The notes below the pieces were generated by a model. The model was given only the letters and a program-made list of their open reading frames with translations, had not been told where the DNA came from and made no database searches. The position numbers were made by a program, and so were the translations under genes. From Candidatus Saccharimonadota bacterium (lineage in GTDB: Bacteria; Patescibacteriota; Saccharimonadia; Saccharimonadales; UBA4665), in the NCBI GenBank assembly GCA_027459325.1, contig DAIDIO010000001.1, positions 1 through 64,000 on the forward strand: DNA of 64,000 nt, read 5' to 3'. Positions 1 to 8,494 of this stretch are shown here, one piece after another. How positions within the stretch are numbered: position 1 is the first letter of the stretch; every line of letters starts with the position of its first letter.

Positions 1-41
1 ACATGTTATTTAAAGTTTATCATTATCGTTTTAAGCTTGGA

Positions 42-761
42 CTATTTCTTTTTAAGATAATAAAATCGCTCGACGTTACCTTTAGCGCCAGCTACCTCAG
101 AATCGGCCTTATTAACGATTACATATTGCTTAACTACATAATCCTCAAAATCTTTTAGTATTTGCCTTCTGATCTTATCGTTTTTAATGACACCCTTATG
201 TTTTAAGTTATTTAACCCGGCTTCAAATTGCGGTTTAACCATAGCTATAACCTCGGTATTTCGAGAAGCTATAGTATGAAGATGAGGTAAAATCTCTCGA
301 ATAGAAATGAATGATACATCTATGATAATCAGATCAGGGGATTGTATTGGATAGAAATCCTTAATGTCGGTTTTCTCAAACAATTCTATCTTTTGATTAC
401 CCTTTAATGAGGGATGCAGCTGATCAGTTCCCTTTTCTACGGCATAAACTTTTTTAGCATTGTGTTTTAATGCATAGTCAGTAAAACCGCCAGTACTGCT
501 ACCTACATCGAGTATTATCTTGTTACTGAAAGAAAGTTTAAAGATGTTAGCGACTGAATCAAGTTTTAAGGCGGCCCGGCTAACATATTGCTCTTTTGCG
601 TTTAATTCAATCCTAGCTGACTCAGCAATCAGTTCACCTGGCTTAGTAACCACTTTGGAGTTTACTTCTACTCTACCCAGCCGTATATAGCTTTCGGCCT
701 GTGACCGGCTTCGGACAAGCCCATTACTTACCAGCAAAATATCTAAGCGCTGCTTAGCCAT
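42..761 (-). CDS. tlyA: TlyA family rRNA 2'-O-methyltransferase
   Basis: Predicted AdoMet-dependent RNA methyltransferase; characterised TlyA enzymes methylate cytidine 2'-OH groups in 16S and/or 23S rRNA. Residues about 4-65 form an S4 RNA-binding domain and about 80-235 an FtsJ/RrmJ-like Rossmann domain with the AdoMet loop DVGSSTGG at 85-92. The SRAALKL stretch (61-67) and a VKPQFE motif match the family. At 239 residues it is slightly shorter than typical homologues but complete. It starts with ATG only 6 bases after efp and is the last gene of the rpsF-ssb-rpsR-efp-tlyA run, so it is probably co-transcribed. Confidence 0.9.
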   Translation of the reverse strand: MAKQRLDILLVSNGLVRSRSQAESYIRLGRVEVNSKVVTKPGELIAESARIELNAKEQYVSRAALKLDSVANIFKLSFSNKIILDVGSSTGGFTDYALKHNAKKVYAVEKGTDQLHPSLKGNQKIELFEKTDIKDFYPIQSPDLIIIDVSFISIREILPHLHTIASRNTEVIAMVKPQFEAGLNNLKHKGVIKNDKIRRQILKDFEDYVVKQYVIVNKADSEVAGAKGNVERFYYLKKK

Positions 762-767
762 ATAGTT

Positions 768-1334
768 TTAGTTCTTGACGCGTTCCCGGTAGTTGCCAGT
801 GTCGGTATCGACAGATATGAGGTCACCCGACTTAATAAAAGCCGGAACTTTAATTTTCAAACCTGTTTCCAGTTCGGCTTCTTTGGTTATTGCCGTTGAA
901 GTATCACCCTTCACGGCATCTTCGGTATAAGTAACTTTTAAGGCTACATTTTTTGGTAGTTCTACATTTATTGGTCGGTTATTAAATAGCTGAATCTGCA
1001 CTTTACTACCTTCTAAAAGATAGCCGGCCTGATCTTCCAGCAGGCTGACCGGCACTTCGAATTGCTCAAAGCTGTCATCGTTCATAAAGAAGAAATTGCT
1101 TGAATCGTTATACAGATATTGAACATCTATATTAGTAACGTCGGCACTGTCGACTTGTTCATTTCCCTTGAAGGTTTTTTCCAGTACCTTACCGTCAATT
1201 AAACTTTTGATACGGACGTTGACAATCGAACCGCCTCGTCCCATAACTTTCTGTTTATAGTCCACCACTCTATAAGGCTCATCGTTATAGGTAAACAATG
1301 TACCCTTCTTTAGATCAGTGATGCTAAGTGCCAT
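768..1334 (-). CDS. efp: Elongation factor P
   Basis: Translation factor that binds between the P and E sites and relieves stalling at proline stretches. Its 188 residues give the three-barrel layout: KOW-like domain I (about 1-65), domain II (about 70-125) and a C-terminal OB domain ending in TGNYRERVKN, close to the usual GxYxxR end. The domain I loop reads MGRGGS, so residue 33 is Arg where E. coli has the modified Lys34. It lies 20 bases after rpsR and 6 bases before tlyA. Useful substrates in this window include the proline-rich protein at 11873-13552. Confidence 0.95.
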   Translation of the reverse strand: MALSITDLKKGTLFTYNDEPYRVVDYKQKVMGRGGSIVNVRIKSLIDGKVLEKTFKGNEQVDSADVTNIDVQYLYNDSSNFFFMNDDSFEQFEVPVSLLEDQAGYLLEGSKVQIQLFNNRPINVELPKNVALKVTYTEDAVKGDTSTAITKEAELETGLKIKVPAFIKSGDLISVDTDTGNYRERVKN

Positions 1335-1354
1335 AAAGTTGTTTAATTGCCTAT

Positions 1355-1558
1355 TTAGTTATTCGCAACAAAAGGCAATAATCCAATATGCCTTGCCCTC
1401 TTAATTGCCGTAGCCAAACGACGTTGTTCGCTTTCGTTTAAACCGGTTTTCTTTCGGGTTTCTATCTGACCATAGCTATTAACATAACGCTGAAGCGTTT
1501 TGAAGTCTTTATAGTCGAAGTATGCTACGTCTGTTCGGTTTTTAAATATCTTTGCCAT
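1355..1558 (-). CDS. rpsR: 30S ribosomal protein S18
   Basis: Small-subunit protein that pairs with S6 on the 16S rRNA platform. Its 67 residues contain the typical core (YFDYKDFKTLQRYVN, then TGLNESEQRRLATAIKRAR) and end in HIGLLPFV. It is shorter at the N terminus than E. coli S18, as is common in this lineage. It lies 11 bases downstream of ssb within the classical rpsF-ssb-rpsR order, which is strong evidence for identity. ATG start with an AGGAG-type ribosome-binding site just upstream. Confidence 0.96.
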   Translation of the reverse strand: MAKIFKNRTDVAYFDYKDFKTLQRYVNSYGQIETRKKTGLNESEQRRLATAIKRARHIGLLPFVANN

Positions 1559-1569
1559 AATTTATCTCC

Positions 1570-2058
1570 TTAAAATGGGATGTCGTCGAGATTGATTGGT
1601 TCATCACCAATGTCTTCAATGACCACGTCCTTTTCCTTAACTTTCTTAGTTGCCTTAGCTTTAGCCTTCGGTTCATCGTTAGTTGCAGCCGAAGCTTCCT
1701 CACTAGTGCTCGATTGATCGTCGCCGCCCCGGCTATCCAGGAATGTCACATCAGCGGCCAACACTTCGACTTTACTTCGTTTTTGACCGTCCTGTTCCCA
1801 CGACCTAGATTGTAAACGGCCCTGGACTAAGCATCTTCTTCCTTTACTGAGATACTGTGCTACACGCTCGGCCAGCGGGCCCCAGCAAACAATATCGATG
1901 TAATCGGTCGCTTCCTGCCACTCACCGTTACTATCGCGGTAACTTCGGTTTAAAGCCAGGCTGAAGCTAGTTACATTTTGCCCGTTAGGCGTTTGCCTGA
2001 GTTCAGGATCGCGGGTTAGATTACCCATCAGTGTTACTTGGTTGAGACTACGTGCCAT
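1570..2058 (-). CDS. ssb: Single-stranded DNA-binding protein
   Basis: Coats single-stranded DNA during replication and repair. An N-terminal OB fold (about residues 1-110) begins with NQVTLMGNLTRDPELR and contains the DYIDIVCWG strand. A low-complexity Ser/Ala/Lys linker follows, then the acidic tip ending DDIPF, the conserved C-terminal motif that recruits replication and repair partners. 162 residues is a normal length. It sits between rpsF and rpsR. Confidence 0.96.
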   Translation of the reverse strand: MARSLNQVTLMGNLTRDPELRQTPNGQNVTSFSLALNRSYRDSNGEWQEATDYIDIVCWGPLAERVAQYLSKGRRCLVQGRLQSRSWEQDGQKRSKVEVLAADVTFLDSRGGDDQSSTSEEASAATNDEPKAKAKATKKVKEKDVVIEDIGDEPINLDDIPF

Positions 2059-2156
2059 GATTTACTCCTTCTTATAAGATCTATGTCTTTTTTAGACTCG
2101 CGCTTTGTCTTTAAAACGTCAAGACTAATAATGTTCATTTAATTTAAATTTAAGCT

Positions 2157-2543
2157 TTACTCGTTATCTTCTTCTTTGTCTTCGTCATCGGCCACTTCAC
2201 CGCGCTTAGCGGCTTGTTCGGCTTTCTTTTGCTTAAGCGCATCGGCCTTGGCCTTGGCCTTTAGGTCTGGCTTTGTTATTAAAAAGCGTATGACCTCGCT
2301 GGTAATATTAAGTGTGCTCTCAACCTTTGCCACATTAAGCGGATCAAGATCTACTGTATAAAAAACATAAACCGAATGTTCGTTGCCTTTAATGCTGTAG
2401 GCTAATTTGCGCTTGCCCCAGTTATCTGCAGCGACCACCTTGCCGCCGTTGTCGGTAACTATCTTAGTTACCCTCTCCTCAGCCTTGGATAAATCGACCT
2501 CAAGGTCTGGATGGTAGAGTACGGCTATTTCGTATTGATTCAA
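2157..2543 (-). CDS. rpsF: 30S ribosomal protein S6
   Basis: Partner of S18 in the 30S platform. Residues 1-95 form the ferredoxin-like S6 fold (NQYEIAVLYHPD, then NWGKRKLAYSIKG); the C terminus is a Lys/Ala-rich then acidic tail ending KEEDNE. The start codon is TTG at 2541-2543: no in-frame ATG fits the family start and a GGAAGGAG ribosome-binding site lies about 8 bases upstream. First gene of the ribosomal/replication run, behind a good promoter. Confidence 0.95.
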   Translation of the reverse strand: MNQYEIAVLYHPDLEVDLSKAEERVTKIVTDNGGKVVAADNWGKRKLAYSIKGNEHSVYVFYTVDLDPLNVAKVESTLNITSEVIRFLITKPDLKAKAKADALKQKKAEQAAKRGEVADDEDKEEDNE

Positions 2544-2614
2544 CGAGTTTCTCCTTCCGTTGGTTAAAGCCCATAGACACTTTATGGTTATGAGCTGAAG
2601 TAATACTTAGCTCT

Positions 2615-2644
2615 ATTATAGCTTATCTACCCCTGTAAGGTCAA
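2615..2644 (-). promoter_or_regulatory. Sigma-70 promoter of the rpsF operon
   Basis: On the minus strand TTGACC (2644-2639) and TATAAT (2620-2615) are separated by 18 bases. The roughly 65-base leader before the TTG start can form two hairpins, GAGCT/AGCTC and CCATA/TATGG. S6:S18 autoregulates this operon in other bacteria by binding a leader hairpin; whether these hairpins do so is inference, and I do not see the known consensus clearly. Confidence 0.75.
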
Positions 2645-2647
2645 CGG

Positions 2648-4852
2648 CTAGAAGTCATTAGGTTCTTCAGCGGCAGCATAGACTTCTTCTTGGGCAGACG
2701 GTGCTCCACCATAGACATCATTTATTGAGTTGACTAAAACTTCTCTGGGCCGAGAACCATCAGCGGCGCCAACTATACCCTGCTCTTCCATAGTTTCAAT
2801 TAATCTGGCCGCCCTGCCGTAGCCTATCCTTAATCTTCGCTGTAGTAAGCTGGTGCTGGCTTTATGATTATCTATGACTACTTGAATTGCGTCTTTCAGC
2901 ATATCGTCGTCAACATCCTGGCCCCCATAATCGGCCACAATACCGCCTTTACCGTTTAGCTGTACCGGTTGAGAAACTACCTCGTCATCATATTGTGGTG
3001 GCCGTTGCATGCGTATGAAGTCAATAACCTTGTTGGTTTCATCGCCATCAATAAAGGCGCCTTGGACCCGACGGGGTTTTGGCGAGTCAGCCATGGTCAT
3101 AAGCATATCTCCCTGGCCTAGGAGCTTCTCTGAGCCTACCTGATCAATGATTGTACGGCTATCGACCTGTGAAGTTGTCTTAAAGGCAATACGGGCCGGT
3201 ATGTTAGCTTTAATGAGCCCGGTTATAACGTCTACTGATGGCCTTTGGGTGGCTAGGACTAAGTGAATACCGACGGCTCTAGCTTTCTGGGCAATCCGGA
3301 CAATTAGGGCTTCCACATCCCGTGCTGCCATCATCATCAGATCCGCCAACTCATCAATGACAATCACGATATATGGCATGCCTTCTTCTTTTTTAAGGCT
3401 ATTGTACTCAGCAATATCTCGCTTGCTGACTTCAGCCAGCGCCTTATATCGTCTTTCCATTTCGGCAACCGCCCATTTAAGGGCGCTAATGCACTTTTCT
3501 GGTTCAGTAATAACCGGAGTAAGTAAATGCGGTATTTCATCATAAGGTTTAAGTTCCACCTGTTTTGGATCCACCAGGATAAGCTTTAAATCTGACGGTG
3601 AGTTCTTATACAGTAAGCTGGTTAAAATGGTGTTGATCATAACAGATTTACCGGAACCGGTCTGTCCAGCTACCAGCAAGTGTGGCATCCGCCCTAAATC
3701 AGTAACTACCGGATGGCCCGCTATATCCTTTCCAATAACTAACGATAAGTTGCTTTTAGTATCCTGCCAAGCCTGAGACGTTAGTATAGAACTTACTCTA
3801 ACAGTTGCAGCTTTAACATTAGGAACTTCGATACCTACAGCCCGTTTACCAGGTATTGGCGCTTCAATACGGATCGAGTGAGCAGCTAGATCAAGCGCCA
3901 GATTGTTCTCAAGAGCGGTAATCTTGGTTAGTTTTACGCCAGTCGGCGGTTTCATGGTGTACTGGGTAACCCGAGGGCCAATATTAGCCCCTTCCATCTC
4001 GACATCAATATTAAAGTTAGAAAACGTATCATGAATCAGACGGGCGTTAGTATTAACATCACCGGCGTCTGCCTTGTCTTGCTTTTGATTTAGTAAATCA
4101 ATGCTAGGAAATTGCCAATTAACATCTGAGGTTGTAGTCAGCGCTTCATGGTTTTCCGTGCCTGATAATTTTTGAGCGGTATTTTTAAGACTAGATAACG
4201 GCTTTGGTTGTGGCTCCGGACTGACACCATGGTGAACAACCGGCACGCCCTCGTTAAGCTGGAAATTTTCGCCGGCTTTAGCTTTAAGAGCAGCCAGTTC
4301 AGATTCTTCCTCTTCTTCACTTCGTTTAAATATTCCAGCGAATTTGACTAAAACGGTAGGCGGAATACTGAAAGCATAAAATACCGCCAGTAGCGTCAGC
4401 ACTAGTAAGAATATGGAAGCTGGTAATTTATCGAAGGCCGATAAAACCAGGCCGCCTACTACACTACCTACATGTCCGCCATGCTTATTGGTTATCCAGT
4501 TACCATAACGGTTTTTCTGAGCCAGCATCGTGTAAAAAAAGCTGCTTGCCAGAATAAAGACCAATAACATACCGGCGGCTTTAGCTTTAGATACGCTATG
4601 CTCTTCATTCTTAAATATATAAATGCCAATATAAATTAAAGCAACTGGCGTAATAAAAGCCGCCAGGCCGAACAGAAAATACAGTACGTTATACGTACTG
4701 GTTGGAGCCACTCCACCAGCATGGAAACCGCCCAATAAGACAATTAAACCGAGCAGTACAGCAATAACACCACTTGCCAGCATTAAAAATGGTGACTTCT
4801 GGGCTGTTTCAATCGGCTTTTTGCTTCTTGTAGTTTTTTTCTTTTTTGGCAT
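2648..4852 (-). CDS. ftsK: DNA translocase FtsK
   Basis: Septal DNA pump that clears and segregates the chromosome terminus at division. A Lys-rich start is followed by four or five membrane helices (about residues 20-170), a hydrophilic linker, and the RecA-like motor with Walker A GQTGSGKS near residue 395 and the Walker B region VIVIDELADLMM. The last 65 residues are a winged-helix gamma domain (STSLLQRRLRIGYGRAARL) that reads KOPS-type sequences. 734 residues is typical of FtsK/SpoIIIE forms with a short linker. Monocistronic, with its own promoter. Confidence 0.96.
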   Translation of the reverse strand: MPKKKKTTRSKKPIETAQKSPFLMLASGVIAVLLGLIVLLGGFHAGGVAPTSTYNVLYFLFGLAAFITPVALIYIGIYIFKNEEHSVSKAKAAGMLLVFILASSFFYTMLAQKNRYGNWITNKHGGHVGSVVGGLVLSAFDKLPASIFLLVLTLLAVFYAFSIPPTVLVKFAGIFKRSEEEEESELAALKAKAGENFQLNEGVPVVHHGVSPEPQPKPLSSLKNTAQKLSGTENHEALTTTSDVNWQFPSIDLLNQKQDKADAGDVNTNARLIHDTFSNFNIDVEMEGANIGPRVTQYTMKPPTGVKLTKITALENNLALDLAAHSIRIEAPIPGKRAVGIEVPNVKAATVRVSSILTSQAWQDTKSNLSLVIGKDIAGHPVVTDLGRMPHLLVAGQTGSGKSVMINTILTSLLYKNSPSDLKLILVDPKQVELKPYDEIPHLLTPVITEPEKCISALKWAVAEMERRYKALAEVSKRDIAEYNSLKKEEGMPYIVIVIDELADLMMMAARDVEALIVRIAQKARAVGIHLVLATQRPSVDVITGLIKANIPARIAFKTTSQVDSRTIIDQVGSEKLLGQGDMLMTMADSPKPRRVQGAFIDGDETNKVIDFIRMQRPPQYDDEVVSQPVQLNGKGGIVADYGGQDVDDDMLKDAIQVVIDNHKASTSLLQRRLRIGYGRAARLIETMEEQGIVGAADGSRPREVLVNSINDVYGGAPSAQEEVYAAAEEPNDF

Positions 4853-4905
4853 AGAACTATTCTTATTTTATCAATGTTCAGGATAAGATGCTAATGTATA
4901 AATTA

Positions 4906-4934
4906 ATTGTAGCACCTTTTACTACAAAAGTCAA
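4906..4934 (-). promoter_or_regulatory. Sigma-70 promoter of ftsK
   Basis: Minus-strand TTGACT (4934-4929), 17-base spacer, TACAAT (4911-4906). The same two hexamers and spacing recur in front of the first toxin-antitoxin module at 45257, suggesting a preferred strong form of promoter in this genome. Confidence 0.75.
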
Positions 4935-5000
4935 TCTGCTTAAGCTTTACCGTTTAGAAAGTTGCTAGAATATCCTATGTACCCCTTAGTAGCTCTTATG

Positions 5001-5501
5001 TTATTTGCTCGATGTATCCCCACCCCTGGAGTAACCGACGTTAGCCATCTGATCTTCATTTACAAGTAATCCATTTTTATCTAAATGTGCTTGCGTTACA
5101 GGGATGTTCTGGTCTGCATGCGGCTCTCTTATGATAGCCATATCTGCCACTACATCAGCTGGTCTTTTTTGATCAAAATCAGGGCTATGAACCTGGGTGT
5201 AGGCTAAGTAATCGTGACCCCTGGCCTTAAAGACAATAGGCCTTCCTTGAGCAAAACCCTTTGCCCCCGGAAGTTTATCGTGTACTGCAACTTCTACACT
5301 ACCACCTTGTTCAAGTTTTTCCACTAAACCTGTCAGCACGGCTTTGGGCAGTTTTCCCCGAGATTTAGCACTGGCTTCAGTTTGTGTACTCCGCCTGAAT
5401 GCAAAAGCTTTAGCTGGCGCCAGTCCACTTACCGCAATGGCAAGCGCTGATGCTGCTATGGGAAGGACTTTATCCCTGGTCAACTTATTTTTGCTTTTCA
5501 T
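5001..5501 (-). CDS. Small secreted protein of unknown function
   Basis: I do not recognise the family. The 166-residue product begins with a basic stretch and a hydrophobic segment ending in AKAFA, a good Sec signal peptide with cleavage near residue 34. The mature part (about 130 residues) is hydrophilic, with no cysteines, no second membrane segment and a Gly/Ser-rich end. ATG start with AAGGA upstream. It stands alone between ftsK and RNase J behind a promoter flanked by inverted repeats, suggesting regulated expression of an exported protein. In an episymbiont, a role at the host contact surface is possible but only inference. Confidence 0.65.
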   Translation of the reverse strand: MKSKNKLTRDKVLPIAASALAIAVSGLAPAKAFAFRRSTQTEASAKSRGKLPKAVLTGLVEKLEQGGSVEVAVHDKLPGAKGFAQGRPIVFKARGHDYLAYTQVHSPDFDQKRPADVVADMAIIREPHADQNIPVTQAHLDKNGLLVNEDQMANVGYSRGGDTSSK

Positions 5502-5535
5502 TTTTAATCCTTTTTATTTTTAAATACTTAAATAA

Positions 5536-5564
5536 ATACTAGCATATTTTTGCTAATCAGTCAA
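5536..5564 (-). promoter_or_regulatory. Promoter of the secreted protein gene
   Basis: Minus-strand TTGACT (5564-5559), 17-base spacer, TAGTAT (5541-5536). The promoter is bracketed by a perfect 8-base inverted repeat, AAATACTA at 5534-5541 and TAGTATTT at 5570-5577, which could be a repressor site. About 35 bases lie between the -10 and the ATG, and a ribosome-binding site is present, unlike many genes in this window. Confidence 0.65.
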
Positions 5565-5602
5565 TATAATAGTATTTTCTTTTGTTGTATTTGAAGCTAT
5601 CG

Positions 5603-7663
5603 CTAATCTACGCGGGGATCTTGGGCGAGTAGCCTGGTTCTCATTTCCTGAAAACGCTTCTGTTGCTCAGCGGCTATTTGTTCCGCTGTTTTACTTTCTA
5701 CTTTTTCTGGGCCCTGTTGCTTCTTGTCATTATTATTCTGTTTGCTTCCACCGCCACCACTAATAACATTAACAACCGGAATAACTATCGGGCTCCGACC
5801 GGTCTGCTCAAATAGATAATGCGTTACATGATCCTTAAGCTCGGCTTTAAACCGATCCAGATCTACCCGCTTAAATCTTTGAGAAACCGCCCTTTTAAGT
5901 TCAGTTCTGAGGCCATTCATTATTTCCTCATTGTCTCTCATATAGATAAAGCCACGGCTAATTATGTCCGGGCTGGTCAGCAGATTGCCGGTCTTTTTAT
6001 CTATAGTCAGGACTACGGCTACTAGACCTTCCTCACTAAGTAGAACCCTGTCCTTAACAACTACGTTATTAACGATTGAACCAGTCTGGTCTACTAACAC
6101 AGTGCCGCTCGGTACTTCCCCGATTATCTCCATCTTGTCTTTAGTCAGGGCTATTATCTGGCCGTTCTCGGCATTAAGCATATTAGCTCTCGGGATACCC
6201 TGTTCAATCGCTAAGTCCATATGGTACTTCTTAGAGGTGAAATCACCGTAAATAGGAACAAAAAATTTAGGTTTAGTGTAGTTAATCATATCGGCATATT
6301 CATCTCGGGAGGCGTGACCTGATACGTGCAATGGCCCAATGCCATCTAGCTCATGAGTAGAGTGTCTAAACACGTGAACACCTTTTTTAAGAAGATCGTC
6401 GACCATTACTCTAATATCTGAGTCATTGCCAGAATAAGGGATAGGTGTACTGGAAAGAACTACCGTATCCTGCTCTTTTAATTTAATATGTTTATGCTCA
6501 CCATTACTCATTCGCTGAAGGGCTGAGCTGGGCTCGCCTTGTGAACCTGTGCAGATAACTACTAATTGTTCGTCTTTAAGTGCATTGGAGGAAGCTATAG
6601 GCACAAATGTACCTTTCGGAATCTTTACAAAACCGTGCCTGACGGCCATTTCCAGTGTGCTAACCATACTGCGTCCGTCCATAGCAACTTTTTTATTATT
6701 ATGTACAGCAGCATTAACTATCATTTGGACACGGTTCATATTGGTTGAGAACAAACCAATAAAGATTCGTCCGGGAGCATTTTTCATTATATCAATGAAA
6801 CTTTGCTCAATCGTTGATTCGCTAGGCGTACGTCCTTCCCGTTCGGTAGTTGTGCTTTCGCTTAACAGCGCCAGCACGCCTTCGTTGCCCAGTTCCTGAA
6901 GTCTTTCAACATCGCTTCTTTCATGATCGAGAGGATTAGGGTCTAATCGGAAGTCTCCGGTATTAATTAACCTGCCTATTGGCGTGTCCAGAACAATGCA
7001 AGTACTCCCCGGAATAGAGTGAGTAATTCTAACAAGTTCAACAAAAAACTGGCCAACTTTAAGTCGTTCATGAGTATTTTCATTCATAGTTACTGTTCGT
7101 AGCTCGAAACCTTCCGGCATAGGCAGCCCAAAGTTCTCAAAAATTTCCTCTACTCGGCCAATGCTGAATTTACTGCCGTAGATTGGTGCCGGATACTTAG
7201 GAACGATATGCGGCAAACCCCCTATATGGTCTAGGTGACCATGGGTAATTATGTAGGCTTTTAGTTTGTTTTTAATCTGCTCCAAGTAAGCTGTATCGGC
7301 GATAGCATAATTAATGCCCGGCAGATCGACGCCGAGATCGTTCCCGCAGTCCATAATAACTGCGTCATCCATGTACTCTACGAGTATCATGTTCTTCGAG
7401 CCACCGCCGTCCATACCACCAAGTGCTATGACTTTAAGTCTGGGGCTATCGTCAATGAAGTTAGCTCTCATTGGTTTTGATTCAGCCGCCATGTACTGAT
7501 TAGCTATCCGCTGAGCGTCGGCTTGCGAGCGTTTTTGGGCCCTGACAGCCTGCCCCCTGGAAGTACTCAGAGTTGAGCTTAAAACTTTACTTTGATTTTG
7601 TTTATTAAAGGATCTGGATTGCCCTCCTTTATTGGGCTGGTTATTGGATTTATTTCTATCCAT
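5603..7663 (-). CDS. rnj: Ribonuclease J
   Basis: Metallo-beta-lactamase/beta-CASP nuclease with 5'-3' exonuclease and endonuclease activity, central to mRNA turnover and rRNA maturation in bacteria lacking RNase E. The zinc motif HGHLDH is at residues 141-146; further metal histidines and the beta-CASP segment follow (SGHASRDE), and the C-terminal domain ends in a Gln/Lys-rich tail. A 75-residue disordered Asn/Gln/Arg-rich N-terminal extension precedes the core, making it longer (686) than the usual 555 or so. pnp and orn elsewhere in the window complete an RNA-decay set. Confidence 0.95.
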   Translation of the reverse strand: MDRNKSNNQPNKGGQSRSFNKQNQSKVLSSTLSTSRGQAVRAQKRSQADAQRIANQYMAAESKPMRANFIDDSPRLKVIALGGMDGGGSKNMILVEYMDDAVIMDCGNDLGVDLPGINYAIADTAYLEQIKNKLKAYIITHGHLDHIGGLPHIVPKYPAPIYGSKFSIGRVEEIFENFGLPMPEGFELRTVTMNENTHERLKVGQFFVELVRITHSIPGSTCIVLDTPIGRLINTGDFRLDPNPLDHERSDVERLQELGNEGVLALLSESTTTEREGRTPSESTIEQSFIDIMKNAPGRIFIGLFSTNMNRVQMIVNAAVHNNKKVAMDGRSMVSTLEMAVRHGFVKIPKGTFVPIASSNALKDEQLVVICTGSQGEPSSALQRMSNGEHKHIKLKEQDTVVLSSTPIPYSGNDSDIRVMVDDLLKKGVHVFRHSTHELDGIGPLHVSGHASRDEYADMINYTKPKFFVPIYGDFTSKKYHMDLAIEQGIPRANMLNAENGQIIALTKDKMEIIGEVPSGTVLVDQTGSIVNNVVVKDRVLLSEEGLVAVVLTIDKKTGNLLTSPDIISRGFIYMRDNEEIMNGLRTELKRAVSQRFKRVDLDRFKAELKDHVTHYLFEQTGRSPIVIPVVNVISGGGGSKQNNNDKKQQGPEKVESKTAEQIAAEQQKRFQEMRTRLLAQDPRVD

Positions 7664-7701
7664 ATTATTTTTTCTCCTTTCGAAAATATATTTCTAAAAA
7701 G

Positions 7702-8277
7702 TTAATTAATTTTCTCTAAAATTGCCGGTATTTTGGCAAAATCTTGTAATAAGATTTGCCTTTTACCACCGTTATATAAAGCGGCGGCTGGATGGAATAA
7801 CGGCAGTAAAGCCCGGTTCCTATATGTCATTAGCTGTCCATGACAGTCACCAATCTGAAGTTCCGGCAAGAAGCAATTCAGGCTGTGGCGACCTAATGTC
7901 ACAATAAGCTTGGGTTGAATTACCTCTAGCTGACTCTCAAGGTATGGTAGAAAGGCCTGTTTCTCGGCGGGCAATGGATCTCTATTGTTTGGCGGACGGT
8001 ATTTAACGATGTTGGTAATATATATATCGCTGCGGTTAAGATCTATTGAAGACAACATTTCGTCTAAAAATCTTCCGGCTGCTCCGACAAACGGCTTGCC
8101 GGTTAAATCCTCATGTTTGCCTGGCGCTTCACCTATGAAAACTATTTCGGCATCTTCATTACCTTCTCCAAAAACTAACTGCGTAGCACCGGCTTTTAGT
8201 TCTGTAGTAACATTATCCTGTTCTATAGCCCGGGCAATATCGCGAAGTTGTTCAAGTTTAGTGCTTAATTCGATCAT
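7702..8277 (-). CDS. Uracil-DNA glycosylase family 4-like protein lacking Fe-S cysteines
   Basis: Removes uracil from DNA in the family-4 type. The core motifs are present: [20 protein letters not shown] (residues 49-68), [13 protein letters not shown], and a C-terminal LFHPAAAL. Family 4 enzymes bind a 4Fe-4S cluster with four cysteines; here the N-terminal CxxC position (about residues 22-25) has none, KCRPP is KYRPP (Tyr93) and the fourth position is Phe109. The only cysteines are distant. 191 residues, full length. Its start overlaps the end of the upstream 72-residue membrane protein gene by 20 bases, so the two are translationally linked. Confidence 0.85.
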   Translation of the reverse strand: MIELSTKLEQLRDIARAIEQDNVTTELKAGATQLVFGEGNEDAEIVFIGEAPGKHEDLTGKPFVGAAGRFLDEMLSSIDLNRSDIYITNIVKYRPPNNRDPLPAEKQAFLPYLESQLEVIQPKLIVTLGRHSLNCFLPELQIGDCHGQLMTYRNRALLPLFHPAAALYNGGKRQILLQDFAKIPAILEKIN

Positions 8278-8476
8278 AAGTGAACCTTTTAATTAACTTA
8301 AGTAGATTTTTAATAACTCCCACAAGTAGAATCAATGAGATCAGGTATAGGAGAACGCTTCCGTTATTGATTGCCCATAGAACAAAAACGTAGAATAAGC
8401 CAAACTCTATGAGGCCAGAGACTAGCAAGCCTAAGCTAGTCTCATGCCATCTATTAATTTGTTCAACTGTCTTCAT
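8258..8476 (-). CDS. Small two-helix membrane protein, unknown
   Basis: Seventy-two residues with two hydrophobic segments (about 17-37 and 42-60) and basic ends ([15 protein letters not shown]). No family recognised. It begins 18 bases after pnp and overlaps the uracil-DNA glycosylase start by 20 bases, so it is probably read from the pnp transcript. The operon position does not suggest a function. Confidence 0.6.
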   Translation of the reverse strand: MKTVEQINRWHETSLGLLVSGLIEFGLFYVFVLWAINNGSVLLYLISLILLVGVIKNLLKLIKRFTYDRIKH

Positions 8477-8494
8477 GGTTATTTGTAGGGTCTT

